Source: Betaproteobacteria bacterium (lineage in GTDB: Bacteria; Pseudomonadota; Gammaproteobacteria; Burkholderiales; Usitatibacteraceae). Taken from it: DNA of 64,000 nucleotides. Shown in pieces: positions 8,343-18,300 of the stretch (positions within the stretch are counted from its first letter, which is position 1; each line of letters starts with the position of its first letter). Under the pieces are notes generated by a model. The model worked only from the letters and a program-made list of their open reading frames with translations, was not told where the DNA came from and did not search any database. The position numbers and the translations under genes were made by a program. The stretch spans positions 868,001 through 932,000 of the forward strand of contig JADJMI010000001.1 in the NCBI GenBank assembly GCA_016709665.1, in the 5' to 3' direction.

Positions 8343-9878
8343 ATGAACCTGCTGAAGTCCGCCGCGTCGGTGAGCGTGATGACGTTGCTGTCGCGGATCA
8401 CCGGCTTCGTCCGCGACACGCTGCTCGCCGTCACTTTCGGCGCCGGCTTCGCGATGGACGCCTTCGTGGTGGCCTTCCGCATCCCGAACCTGCTTCGCCG
8501 CCTGTTCGCCGAGGGGGCGTTCTCGCAGGCCTTCGTGCCCGTGCTGGGGGAGTACCGGGCCCGCAAGGGCGAGGAAGCGACGAAGGCCCTGGTCGACCGG
8601 GTGACCGGCGCGCTCGGCGTGGCCCTGCTCGTCGCCACCGCCGTGGGCGTGGTCGCCGCTCCCCTCGTCGTCTATGCCAGCGCCTGGGGCTTCACCCGCG
8701 ACGCGGACAAGTTCGCCCTCACGGTGCAGATGCTGCGCATCTGCTTCCCGTACATCTTCTTCATCTCGCTCACGAGCCTGGCGGGAGGCATCCTCAACAC
8801 CTGGGGATCGTTCAAGGCTCCGGCCTTCACGCCGGTGCTGCTGAACCTCTCCTTCATCGGGTTCGCGCTCCTCGCCGCCCCGTATTTCGACCGGCCCATC
8901 GTGGCCCTCGCCTGGGCCGTCTTCGCAGGGGGCATCCTCCAGCTGGCCTTCCAGGTTCCGTTCCTCGCCCGGATCCGCATGCTGCCGCGCCCGCGCTGGG
9001 ATCCGAAGGACGAGGGCGTCATCCGGATTCTCAAGCTGATGGCCCCGGCGGCGCTGGGCGTGTCGGTCGCCCAGGTGAGCCTGGTCATCAATACGCAGAT
9101 CGCCTCGCTGCTCGGCAACGGCCCGGTATCGTGGCTTTATTACGCGGACCGCCTGATGGAATTTCCCTCCGGGCTGCTCGGCGTGGCGCTCGGCACGGTG
9201 CTCCTGCCCTCGCTCGTGAAGCACCACCAGGGTGGCGACGGCGAGGCCTACTCCGCCCTGCTCGACTGGGGACTGCGACTCACGGTGCTCCTCGCCGCGC
9301 CGGCCGCGATCGGTCTCGCGATGACGGCCGTGCCGCTCGTGGCGACGCTCTTCTGGCACGGCGAGTTCACGCGCCACGACGTGCTCATGACCCGGTCCGC
9401 CCTGGTGGCCTACGCGGCGGGGCTCCTCGGCATCATCCTCGTGAAGATCCTCGCGCCCGGCTTCTACGCCCGCCAGGACATCCGCACGCCCGTGAAGGTG
9501 GCGATCGCGACGCTGGTCGTGACGCAGGTCGCCAACGCCGCGCTGGTGCCCTGGCTCAGGCATGCGGGACTCGCGGCCGCCATTTCCGTGGGCGCCTGCT
9601 TCAACGCGGCGTGGCTCTACTGGCTGATGCGACGCTCGGGCGCCTATCGTCCGCAGCCCGGGTGGGGCGCGTTCCTGCTCAAGGTGTCCGTCGCGCTCTA
9701 CATGATGGGAGGCGTGATCTGGTACGGCATGGGCTCGGAGATGTCCTGGTTCGCCATGACGGCCGGCCCGCGCGCCGCGAAGCTCGCCGCCCTCGTCGCC
9801 GGATCGGCGCTCGCCTATTTCGGGACGCTCTGGCTGGTCGGCTTCCGCCTGCGCGACTTCTCGAGGCACGAGCGGTGA
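8343..9878 (+). CDS. murJ: lipid II flippase MurJ
   Basis: This 511-residue polytopic membrane protein of the MOP/MVF superfamily moves lipid II across the inner membrane for peptidoglycan synthesis. Family signs are the N-terminal LLKSAASVSVMTLLSRITGFVRD, then IPNLLRRLFAEGAFSQAFVPVL, and about fourteen hydrophobic segments. The essential Arg residues of the N-lobe fall in these motifs. It is divergent from rpsT and its stop codon overlaps the GTG start of ribF, suggesting translational coupling at the head of a five-gene operon. Confidence 0.96.
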   Translation: MNLLKSAASVSVMTLLSRITGFVRDTLLAVTFGAGFAMDAFVVAFRIPNLLRRLFAEGAFSQAFVPVLGEYRARKGEEATKALVDRVTGALGVALLVATAVGVVAAPLVVYASAWGFTRDADKFALTVQMLRICFPYIFFISLTSLAGGILNTWGSFKAPAFTPVLLNLSFIGFALLAAPYFDRPIVALAWAVFAGGILQLAFQVPFLARIRMLPRPRWDPKDEGVIRILKLMAPAALGVSVAQVSLVINTQIASLLGNGPVSWLYYADRLMEFPSGLLGVALGTVLLPSLVKHHQGGDGEAYSALLDWGLRLTVLLAAPAAIGLAMTAVPLVATLFWHGEFTRHDVLMTRSALVAYAAGLLGIILVKILAPGFYARQDIRTPVKVAIATLVVTQVANAALVPWLRHAGLAAAISVGACFNAAWLYWLMRRSGAYRPQPGWGAFLLKVSVALYMMGGVIWYGMGSEMSWFAMTAGPRAAKLAALVAGSALAYFGTLWLVGFRLRDFSRHER

Positions 9879-10807
9879 CGCCGCGCGTCGTCCGCGACCC
9901 TCGCCCCGGTGCGCCGGATTCGGTCATCGCCATCGGCAGCTTCGACGGCGTCCATCGAGGACACCGGACGCTGCTCGATCGCGTCGTGCGCGAGGCGCGC
10001 GAGATCGGGGCGGAACCGGCCGTGCTCACGTTCGAGCCGCTGCCTCGCGAACTGCTCATGCCGGATGCCGCGCCGCCCCGGCTCTCCGCGCTCGGCACGA
10101 AGCTCGCCGCCTTCGCCGACGCCGGGATCGTGACGGCCTACGTCTGCCGGTTCACCCGCGCGTTCGCCTCGCTCACCGCCGCCGAGTTCGCGGCGCGGCT
10201 GCGAACGCACCACGGCGCGCGACGGGTCCTGGTCGGGCGCGACTTCCGCTTCGGGGCGAAGCGCGCGGGCGACGTGACGGTCCTCGCCGAGGAAGGTCGC
10301 CGGCACGGCTACGCCGTCGAGGTGCAGGCGACCGTCGACGACGGCGCCGAGCGTGTCTCCAGCACCCGCGTGCGCGCCGCCCTCGCCGCCGGCGACCTGG
10401 ATCTCGCGGCCCGGCTGCTCGGAAGACCCTTCACCGTCTGCGGGCGCGTGGTCCATGGCCGCAAGCTCGGCCGCAGCCTGGGGTTTCCCACCGCGAACGT
10501 GCAACTGCCCCCCGGGCGCCCGGCGATGACCGGCGTCTTTGCGGTAAGATGCCTCGGTGCGGCAACTCGCGGACTCGAGGGAGTGGCGAGCCTCGGCTAC
10601 AAGCCGGTCGTCGAAGCAGGCGGCCCGGCGACGCTCGAAGCGTTCCTCTTCGATTTCTCCGGCGACCTCTACGGGCGCCGCGTCTCGATCGAGTTCCTGA
10701 AGAAGCTGCGCGAGGAGGAGAACTATCCCTCCCTCGACGTCCTCGTCGCCCAGATCCGCCGGGACTGCGACGCGGCGCGAGACTTTTTCCGAGGAACCCG
10801 ACGCTGA
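9875..10807 (+). CDS. ribF: bifunctional riboflavin kinase / FAD synthetase
   Basis: RibF phosphorylates riboflavin to FMN and adenylates FMN to FAD. The 310-residue protein has the nucleotidyltransferase domain first, with IGSFDGVHRGH at about residues 21-31 and SSTRVRAALAAGDL closing it. The riboflavin kinase barrel comes next, with GRSLGFPTANV and the C-terminal FDFSGDLYGRRVSIEFLKKLR. The start is GTG 9875, overlapping the murJ stop by 4 bp. An upstream frame would merely shadow murJ. The TGA stop overlaps the ileS ATG by one base. Confidence 0.95.
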   Translation: MTPRVVRDPRPGAPDSVIAIGSFDGVHRGHRTLLDRVVREAREIGAEPAVLTFEPLPRELLMPDAAPPRLSALGTKLAAFADAGIVTAYVCRFTRAFASLTAAEFAARLRTHHGARRVLVGRDFRFGAKRAGDVTVLAEEGRRHGYAVEVQATVDDGAERVSSTRVRAALAAGDLDLAARLLGRPFTVCGRVVHGRKLGRSLGFPTANVQLPPGRPAMTGVFAVRCLGAATRGLEGVASLGYKPVVEAGGPATLEAFLFDFSGDLYGRRVSIEFLKKLREEENYPSLDVLVAQIRRDCDAARDFFRGTRR

Positions 10808-13593
10808 TGGCCACCCCAGACAAGCCCGACTACAAGCAGACCCTCAACCTGCCCGACACGCCCTTCCCCATGCGGGGAGATCTCGCGAAGCGAGAGCCCC
10901 AGTGGGTGAAGGCCTGGCAGGAGAAGGGCCTCTACCGCCGCATCCGCGAGGCCTCGAGGGGCCGGCCGCTGTTCGTCCTTCACGATGGCCCGCCGTACGC
11001 GAACGGCGACATCCACATCGGCCACGCGGTCAACAAGATCCTGAAGGACGTCATCGTGAAGTCGAAGACGATGGCGGGCTTCGATGCGCCCTACACGCCG
11101 GGATGGGACTGCCACGGCCTGCCGATCGAGCACCAGATCGAGAAGAAGCACGGCCGCCACCTGGAGGGCAACAAGGCGAGGAGCCTGTGCCGCGCCTACG
11201 CCGCCGAGCAGATCGACCGGCAGCGCGAGGATTTCAAGCGCCTGGGCGTGCTGGGCGACTGGGACCACCCGTACAAGACGATGGATTTCGCGACCGAATC
11301 GGCGGAGATCCGCGCGCTCGGCCGCATCTGGAAGACGGGGCTGCTCTACCGGGGACTCAAGCCCGTCAACTGGTGCATCGACTGCGGCTCCGCCCTCGCC
11401 GAGGCCGAGGTGGAGTACGAGGACAAGACTTCCGCCGCCATCGACGTCGCCTTCGAGGCCCTCGATGCGGCCGCCGTCGCGCGCGCCTTCGGGGTTGCCG
11501 ACGCGCCTTCCAAGGTCTTCGCGGTCATCTGGACCACGACGCCCTGGACGCTGCCGGGCAACCAGGCCATCTCCCTGCATCCGACCCACGAGTACGAACT
11601 GGTCTCGACGGACAAGGGCGCGCTCGTCCTCGTCTCCGAACTGCGCGAGGCCTGCCTGAAGCGCTACGGGCTCGCCGGCGCGGCGCTGGGCCGGGCGGCC
11701 GGCAGCGCGCTCGAAAAGCTGATGTTCCGCCACCCCTTCGAGGATCGCGCCGTGCCCCCGGTCGTCGGCGAGCACGTGACGCTCGATGCCGGCACGGGCC
11801 TCGTCCATACCGCCCCGGCCCATGGCGCGGAGGACTTCGACGTCGGCAAGCGGTACGGCCTGCCGCTCGACCAGCCCGTGGACGACCAGGGCCGGTTCAA
11901 GTCCGCGGTGCCGCACTTCGCCGGCCTTGGCGTCCGGGAGGCGGAAAAGCCCATCCTCGAGATGCTGGCCGCGAACGGCGCGTTGCTCGCGAACGAACCC
12001 CTGCGCCACAGCTACCCGCATTGCTGGCGCCACAAGACGCCGATCATCTTCCGGGCCACGGTGCAGTGGTTCGTTGGTATGGACAGGCCGTCGAAGGACG
12101 GCGTCGCCACGCTTCGCGAGCGCGCGAAGAAGGCCATCGACGACACGACGTTCTACCCGGCCTGGGGGCGCTCGCGCATCGAGGCCATGATCGCGAACCG
12201 CCCGGACTGGACGCTCTCCCGCCAGCGCAACTGGGGCGTGCCGCTGCCTTTCTTCCTCGACCGCGAAACGGACGAATTGCACCCCGAGACGGAGCGCCTC
12301 CTCGGGGAGGCCGCTGCCCGCGTCGCCGAAGGCGGCATCGAGGCATGGTTCGGCGCGAGCTGCGAGGATTTCGGCGTGGACGCGGCGAAGTACCGCAAGA
12401 TCACCGACACCGTCGACGTGTGGTTCGATTCCGGCACGACGCACTTCTCGGTGCTGCGCGGGCTCGCCGGCCAGAAGTGGCCCGCGGACCTCTACCTCGA
12501 AGGCTCGGACCAGCACCGCGGCTGGTTCCAGTCGAGCCTGCTCACGAGCTGCGCCATGGAAGGCCGCGCCCCCTACGACGCCCTGCTCACGCACGGCTTC
12601 GTGGTCGATGGCCAGGGCCGCAAGATGTCCAAGTCCCTGGGCAACGTGATCGCGCCGCAGAAGGTATCCGACACGCAGGGCGCGGAGATCATCCGCCTGT
12701 GGGTGGCCTCGGCGGATTATTCGGGCGAGCTCTACATCTCCGACGAGATCCTCAAGCGCGTCGTCGAGAGCTACCGCCGCATCCGCAACACGCTGCGGTT
12801 CCTGCTCGCCAACACCGCCGACTTCGATCCCGCGAAGGATCTCCTGCCGCCGGAAGAATGGGTCGAGATCGACCGCTACGCCCTCGCCATGACGCGGGAG
12901 ATGATCGAAGGCGCCCGGGCCGACTACGCCCGCTTCGAGTTCCACCTGGTGACCCAGCGCCTGCAGACGTTCTGCTCCGAGGACCTGGGCGCGTTCTGGC
13001 TCGACATCCTGAAGGACCGCCTCTACACGACGGGCCGCGACTCGAAGGCGCGTCGATCGGCGCAGTCGGCGCTCCACCACGTGACACAGGCGCTCGTTCG
13101 CCTCATGGCGCCGATCCTCTCCTTCACGGCGGAGGAAGCGTGGGAAACGCTCAACCCCGGCCGCGGGGAAAGCGTCTTCTTCCACACGTGGAACGACGTG
13201 CTTCCGGCGCAGGCGGGCGAAGCCGCGCTCGCCGCCAAGTGGAAGCGCCTGCGCGAGATCCGGGCCACCGTCCAGCGCGAGATCGAGGAACTGCGCAAGG
13301 CCGGGGCGGTCGGCTCGTCGCTCGCGGCGCAGGTGCAGATCGCCGCGCAGGAGGGCGACCGGCTCCTGCTCGAATCCCTGGGCGACGACCTGCGCTTCCT
13401 GCTCATCACCTCGACGGCGAGCGTCGAGACGGGCGAGGCGCTCGCCGTGCGCGTGACGCCCAGCGAATCGGCCAAGTGCGATCGCTGCTGGCACTACCGC
13501 GAGGACGTGGGCGCCGATCCGCGGCACAAGACCCTGTGCGGCCGCTGCGTCGGCAACATCGAGGGCGAAGGCGAGACGCGCCGCCATGCCTGA
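10807..13593 (+). CDS. ileS: isoleucyl-tRNA synthetase
   Basis: This 928-residue class I synthetase charges tRNA-Ile. The HIGH motif is present as PYANGDIHIGH (HIGH at about 70-73) and KMSKS as GRKMSKSLGN (about 606). The CP1 editing domain, with WTTTPWTLPGNQA, lies between them. The C-terminal zinc ribbon is complete, with CDRCWHYRE and CGRCV, as in bacterial type 1 IleRS. It begins one base inside the ribF stop and its end overlaps lspA by 8 bp. This ribF-ileS-lspA-ispH order is conserved across proteobacteria. Confidence 0.98.
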   Translation: MATPDKPDYKQTLNLPDTPFPMRGDLAKREPQWVKAWQEKGLYRRIREASRGRPLFVLHDGPPYANGDIHIGHAVNKILKDVIVKSKTMAGFDAPYTPGWDCHGLPIEHQIEKKHGRHLEGNKARSLCRAYAAEQIDRQREDFKRLGVLGDWDHPYKTMDFATESAEIRALGRIWKTGLLYRGLKPVNWCIDCGSALAEAEVEYEDKTSAAIDVAFEALDAAAVARAFGVADAPSKVFAVIWTTTPWTLPGNQAISLHPTHEYELVSTDKGALVLVSELREACLKRYGLAGAALGRAAGSALEKLMFRHPFEDRAVPPVVGEHVTLDAGTGLVHTAPAHGAEDFDVGKRYGLPLDQPVDDQGRFKSAVPHFAGLGVREAEKPILEMLAANGALLANEPLRHSYPHCWRHKTPIIFRATVQWFVGMDRPSKDGVATLRERAKKAIDDTTFYPAWGRSRIEAMIANRPDWTLSRQRNWGVPLPFFLDRETDELHPETERLLGEAAARVAEGGIEAWFGASCEDFGVDAAKYRKITDTVDVWFDSGTTHFSVLRGLAGQKWPADLYLEGSDQHRGWFQSSLLTSCAMEGRAPYDALLTHGFVVDGQGRKMSKSLGNVIAPQKVSDTQGAEIIRLWVASADYSGELYISDEILKRVVESYRRIRNTLRFLLANTADFDPAKDLLPPEEWVEIDRYALAMTREMIEGARADYARFEFHLVTQRLQTFCSEDLGAFWLDILKDRLYTTGRDSKARRSAQSALHHVTQALVRLMAPILSFTAEEAWETLNPGRGESVFFHTWNDVLPAQAGEAALAAKWKRLREIRATVQREIEELRKAGAVGSSLAAQVQIAAQEGDRLLLESLGDDLRFLLITSTASVETGEALAVRVTPSESAKCDRCWHYREDVGADPRHKTLCGRCVGNIEGEGETRRHA

Positions 13594-14104
13594 GCGTTCG
13601 TCCGGCTGGCTGCGCTGGCTCGGCCTGTCCGCGGCCGTGCTGGCGATCGACCTCGCGACGAAGGCCTGGGCGAGCGCCGCGCTCGCGCCCGGCGAGCCCG
13701 TGCGCGTCACGGGGTTCTTCAACCTGGTGCTCGTCCACAACACGGGGGCGGCTTTCAGCTTCCTGGCCGGCGCCGGCGGCTGGCAGCGCTGGTTCTTCGT
13801 CGGCGTGACCCTCGCGGTCTCCGCGGTGCTGCTGTGGCTCCTGCGCAAGGACGCCGCCAATCGCCTGCTCGCCCTGGCCTACGCGCTCGTCCTGGGGGGG
13901 GCGGCGGGCAACCTGTGGGACCGCCTCACCCTGGGCAAGGTCGTCGACTTCATCCAGTTGCATGCCGCGGGCTACTATTGGCCCGCGTTCAACGCCGCCG
14001 ACTCGGCGATCACGCTCGGCGTGATCCTGCTCCTGTGGGACGGCGTTCGCGGCGCCCGCGCCGGGCCGGACGCGCCGGCGGGCGGATCCCGAACCGGAAA
14101 GTGA
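13586..14104 (+). CDS. lspA: lipoprotein signal peptidase II
   Basis: LspA cleaves the signal peptide from diacylated prolipoproteins at the inner membrane. The 172-residue protein has four transmembrane segments. The catalytic Asp pair is visible in GNLWDRLTLGKVVDFI and AFNAADSAIT, and the conserved NTGAAFSFL lies at about residue 52. It overlaps the ileS 3' end by 8 bp, and ispH follows after 4 bp. Its clients include the predicted lipoproteins at 30.9-31.3 kb and 54.4-55.6 kb. Confidence 0.96.
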   Translation: MPERSSGWLRWLGLSAAVLAIDLATKAWASAALAPGEPVRVTGFFNLVLVHNTGAAFSFLAGAGGWQRWFFVGVTLAVSAVLLWLLRKDAANRLLALAYALVLGGAAGNLWDRLTLGKVVDFIQLHAAGYYWPAFNAADSAITLGVILLLWDGVRGARAGPDAPAGGSRTGK

Positions 14105-14108
14105 AGCC

Positions 14109-15056
14109 ATGACCGACTCCGCCGAAATCGTCCTCGCCAACCCCCGCGGCTTCTGCGCCGGCGTGGACCGCGCCATCGCGATCGTCGAGCGCGCCCTCGA
14201 TACCCACGGGGCGCCCATCTACGTGCGCCACGAGATCGTCCACAACAAGTTCGTGGTCGCGGACCTTCGCGCCAAAGGCGCCGTCTTCGTCGAGGAGCTC
14301 GCGGAGGTGCCCGCGGGCGGGACGGTGATCTTCTCGGCGCACGGGGTGTCGCTCGCCGTCCGCCGCGAGGCCGAATCGCGCGGCCTGCGCGTCTTCGACG
14401 CCACCTGCCCCCTGGTCACCAAGGTGCACGTCGAGGTGGCCAAGATGCGCGAGCAGGGGCGCGAGGTGGTGATGATCGGCCACGAGGGCCACCCGGAGGC
14501 CGAGGGCACGCTCGGCCAGTCGGCCGACGGCATGTACCTGGTGGAGACCGAGGAAGACGTCGCGAAGCTCGTCGTTCGCGACGCCGCCCGCCTCGCCTAC
14601 GTGACGCAGACCACGCTTTCCATGGACGACGCGGCTCGCATCGTCGCCGCGCTCAAGCAGCGCTTCCCGGGCATCGTCGGGCCGAAGAAGGACGACATCT
14701 GCTACGCCACGCAGAACCGGCAGGACGCGGTGAAGTTCCTCGCCCCGAAATGCGACGTGGTGATCGTCGTCGGCTCGCCCAACAGCTCGAACTCCAACCG
14801 CCTGCGGGAGGTGGCGACGAACCTGGGGCGCGAGGCCTACCTGGTCGACCGCGCGGACGAGGTGCGGCCCGAGTGGGTCGCGGGGCGCAGGACCATCGGG
14901 GTGACGGCGGGCGCCTCGGCGCCGGAAGTGCTCGTTCAGGACGTGGTCGAACGGCTCCGGGCCCTGGGCGCCGAGCGCGTGAAGGAACTCGAGGGCATCG
15001 AGGAGGCCGTGACCTTCCCGCTGCCCAAGGCCCTCGTCGCCGGAAGCGGCGCCTAG
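14109..15056 (+). CDS. ispH: 4-hydroxy-3-methylbut-2-enyl diphosphate reductase
   Basis: IspH performs the last step of the MEP isoprenoid pathway, giving IPP and DMAPP, with a [4Fe-4S] cluster. All three cluster Cys are present: NPRGFCAGVDRAI (Cys16), FDATCPLVTKVH (about 98) and DICYATQNRQ (about 199). The proton-relay segment GHEGHPEAEGT is also intact. The 315-residue length is normal. It is the last gene of the murJ-ribF-ileS-lspA-ispH run and meets the minus-strand pilus cluster tail-to-tail with a 4-bp overlap. Confidence 0.97.
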   Translation: MTDSAEIVLANPRGFCAGVDRAIAIVERALDTHGAPIYVRHEIVHNKFVVADLRAKGAVFVEELAEVPAGGTVIFSAHGVSLAVRREAESRGLRVFDATCPLVTKVHVEVAKMREQGREVVMIGHEGHPEAEGTLGQSADGMYLVETEEDVAKLVVRDAARLAYVTQTTLSMDDAARIVAALKQRFPGIVGPKKDDICYATQNRQDAVKFLAPKCDVVIVVGSPNSSNSNRLREVATNLGREAYLVDRADEVRPEWVAGRRTIGVTAGASAPEVLVQDVVERLRALGAERVKELEGIEEAVTFPLPKALVAGSGA

Positions 15057-15370
15057 CCCATCCCCCCGGAAGGCTTCGCGCCGCCCGGGGCGGCCGGCGG
15101 CGGCGGCTTGTAGGCGGGCTTGGGCGGGTCGTACTTCGCGCCCGCCTTCGTCGCCACGCAGCGCGGCTTCTTCGAAGCGCCATCCAGCCGGAAATCCGGC
15201 GCGCATTTCATGACGCAGTACGCGCCGCTTTCGAACTCCGTCTTGCGGCAGCTCTCGAGCGACGTGCGCAGCCGTTGCTGCGGCTCGTAGCTCGCCAGTC
15301 CCTGCGACAGGACGCTCGCCGGAAGGACCGCCGCGGCGACCAGGAACGTGATGCGGATCGACTTTCCCAT
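15053..15370 (-). CDS. small secreted Cys- and Pro-containing protein at the end of the pilus operon
   Basis: The product (105 residues) has a signal peptide (about 1-23). A short mature domain follows with four Cys (SLESCRKTEFESGAYCVMKC and PRCVATK), then a Pro/Gly/Lys-rich tail. I do not recognise the family. It begins 5 bp after the pilY1 stop codon on the same strand, so it is almost certainly co-transcribed with the minor pilin genes. It could be a small periplasmic partner of the pilus tip. The paired Cys suggest disulfides. Its 3' end overlaps convergent ispH by 4 bp. Confidence 0.7.
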   Translation of the reverse strand: MGKSIRITFLVAAAVLPASVLSQGLASYEPQQRLRTSLESCRKTEFESGAYCVMKCAPDFRLDGASKKPRCVATKAGAKYDPPKPAYKPPPPAAPGGAKPSGGMG

Positions 15371-15375
15371 GGCGA

Positions 15376-18300
15376 TCACCTCTGGATGAGTTCGCGCCAG
15401 GAGATGCGCCGAGCCGAGCCGCCACCGCCGCCGATGTTGACCGCGAAGGGCGTCTTGGTACCCGTCGCGCCCGTGGCGATGCCCTTGAACACGCCGCTGG
15501 GCAGCCGGACCACGACGAGGCCCACCGTGATCTGGCCCGTGAACTTCTGGCCGGCAACGCCCAGCGCCGACGATTCGACGTAGGTGCCGTTCTTGTAGTT
15601 GAACTGGTAGATCCAGCTGTCGCCGCCCACGGCGCAGGCGCTCTGGTTGGGCACGTTGGTCACGACGAGCAGCGTGCCCTGCACCAGTTGCAGGTCGAGG
15701 TTCACGCGCTCGCCCGGCGAATCGCCGCTCGGGTTGAAGTCGATGAACCAGCCGTCCTTGGCCGTCCAGTCCACCACGTTGTTGCTGGTGCTGCGCGACG
15801 TGGCCGAGAGGATGGTGATGGTGTTCTGCACGACGTTGCCGGTGCGGAAGTTCCCGTAGGCGACGCCCTTGTCCTTGATGGCGTATAGCGACTGCTCGTA
15901 GGCCCACTGGTTGGGCGGCGCGAGCGTGGCGGGATCGACGAGGTCGTCGAGGCCCAGGTAGCGGCCCGTGCCGACGTAGACGATCGGGAAGCCGTCGATG
16001 AGCGCGAGTTCAGGCCGCGAAGTGATCGACTGCGGCTTGCCGGAGGCGTCCATGAGCGTCGCGAGCTGCGTGCGCGTCGGCGTCGCGGTCTGCATGTCGA
16101 ATTTCCACACGTTGCCGTACAGGTCGCCGCCGTAGATGTACTTGCCCGTATTGTCGTAGTTGAAGTTGTCGGCGTAGGCGCTCAGGTGGTTGAAGCCCGA
16201 GGGCGTCGTGGTCGTGCCCACGCCCGTGTCCAGCTTCTGCAGGATCGCGCCGGTGGCGAGGTCGATGACGTACATGTAGCCGCGCCCGGTGCCCGGCGAG
16301 ACGTTGTTGAGGCCCGAGGTGAAGGCGACGATCCACTTGCCGTCCGTGGGCCGCTTGGTGATCACCGGGTTGCCGTGGGTGAAGCCGATGTCCGGGTCGT
16401 TGATCGCGCACAGGGTCGCGTCGTGGCAGATCTCCCAGAGCACCTTCGGCGCCGCCGGGTCCGTCACGTCGAGCGCGTAGTAGCCGCGCCCGCCGCTGCC
16501 CAGTCCGGCGACCAGGACCGTCTTCCAGCCGCCGCCGAAGTAGGCATCCATGATCTCCGGCGAGCCGTCCACGGAAAACTCGTGGGTGACCGACCAGTTC
16601 TCCTTCGCGAGCCTGTGCATCTTGGGCATCGTGATGCGAGGCACGTAGGCCCAGATTTCCGATCCGGTGTCGCCGTTGAGCGCGTGCAGCATGCCGTCGT
16701 TGGCGGCGATGAAGAGCGTCGGCGTTCGCGCCGCCTTGGCGATCTTGAAATCGGCGTACGTGGGCGTGACCGCGTCGGCGAAGCCGAACCGGGGCGCCGC
16801 CATGAAAGCCGGTGTGGCGTTCACCGGGTCGCCCAGGACGTTCTCGCGCGCCCGGAACGGGGACGTGGTCTCCGGCAGCGTGAAGGCTTCATGCTGCCGC
16901 TGGCCCCGCAGGTAGTTCACCAGGTTGTCGCCGCTGTTGGCGATGACCTGCTGCGAGGCGGTGAGCAGCGCGCACTGGGACAGCACCGAGCACTTGTTGT
17001 CGAAGTACGGGCGCTCCGCGGCGATCCCGCTGGCGGGCGCGGACGAGAGCGAGGCGTAGCTGAAGTTCTTGCGCTTGCCGCCGCCCGTCTCGTCGATGGT
17101 GAAGATCGTGCGCGTGTCGCTGTTGGCGGTGGTGCGGCCGTTGAGCGAGGTCGATGCCGACCAGACGATGGCCGGCAGCACGTTGCCCGAGGTGGTGTCG
17201 ATGCGCTGGGCGACGATCTCGCCGTCCCACTTCACCGTGCGGAAGGTGGAGCTGTAGATGAAGTTGTCCGTCTCGGTGATGTTCGGGCTCGAGGTGGCCG
17301 AGGCCGCGGCGGCGGCCGTCTGGATGTTGAGCGCCGCGAGCGCGCCCTGCAGGCCCAACGTGAGCGAGTTCGGGTCGCCGGCGCTGAAGTACCGGCCGCG
17401 GCCGTTCACGGCGGCGTGCCAGAGGTCGTCCAGCGTGCTCGGGTTGTTGGAGGAAGGCACCGGCCAGTTGCAGGTTCCGGTCGTCCACGAGCAGGCGTTG
17501 TTCGTGCCGGCCTTGATCTTCGCGAAGTCACCCGTGGCGGACGACTCGTAATCCGGCTGGTAATCCATCAGGCCCTCGAGGCCCAGGCCCAGCGTGAAGG
17601 TGACCATGTGCTGCGCCGGGTTGGCGTCGCGCACGCTCGTCGGCACGTTGTTCTGCGCCACGGCGCCCGCGGTGCGAAGGTCGTTCTTGTAGTAGTAGGC
17701 GGCCACGTCGCCCAGCGTATTCGTGGCCGAGGCCAGCCCGCCGTCGTAGGCGCCCCAGGCCCGCGTGGTGAACCCGGAATTGGCATTGTCCTGGTTGCCG
17801 ATGTCCGTGAAGTTGTCGTTCCAGTACCCGTCCGTCGTGAGGAGGGCGAAGTTCTGCTGGCACGAATACTCGATCGGATCCTCCGACATGCCGCTGTTGA
17901 TGCCGTTGGTGAGGCCCTGGTAATGGCGGCCCACCCGGTGCAGGGCCGTGCGGTTGGGCGTGCTGCCGTTGGTGGCCTGCTGGTAGAGCTTCGCGTACCA
18001 GGCCTGGCGCTGGGTCGCGTCGAACTTGGCGATGGGCTGGTACTTGCCCGCGGTGACCGGGTTGTTCGGGTTGATGGTGATGAAGCCGATGCGGAAGCGG
18101 TCGTCGATCGGCAGGAAGGCACGGCCCGTCGCCGTCTTCATGAGCGCCATGCGGGTGCGGTAGTACGTCCACCAGTTGGCGAAGTTCTGGATCTCTTCCG
18201 CGTAAGTGCAGGAGGCGGCCGCCGCGCAGTCGGTGCGCACCGAGCTGGGGCCCTTCGGATAGCTGCCCGTGGAGGCGACTATGTCCGTGCGCTGGAAGCG

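Noticed and set aside
10723..13860. 1045-residue minus-strand open frame across ileS
   Set aside because: Same kind of shadow: Ala/Arg/Val-rich, no recognisable domain, and fully overlapped by ileS and lspA.
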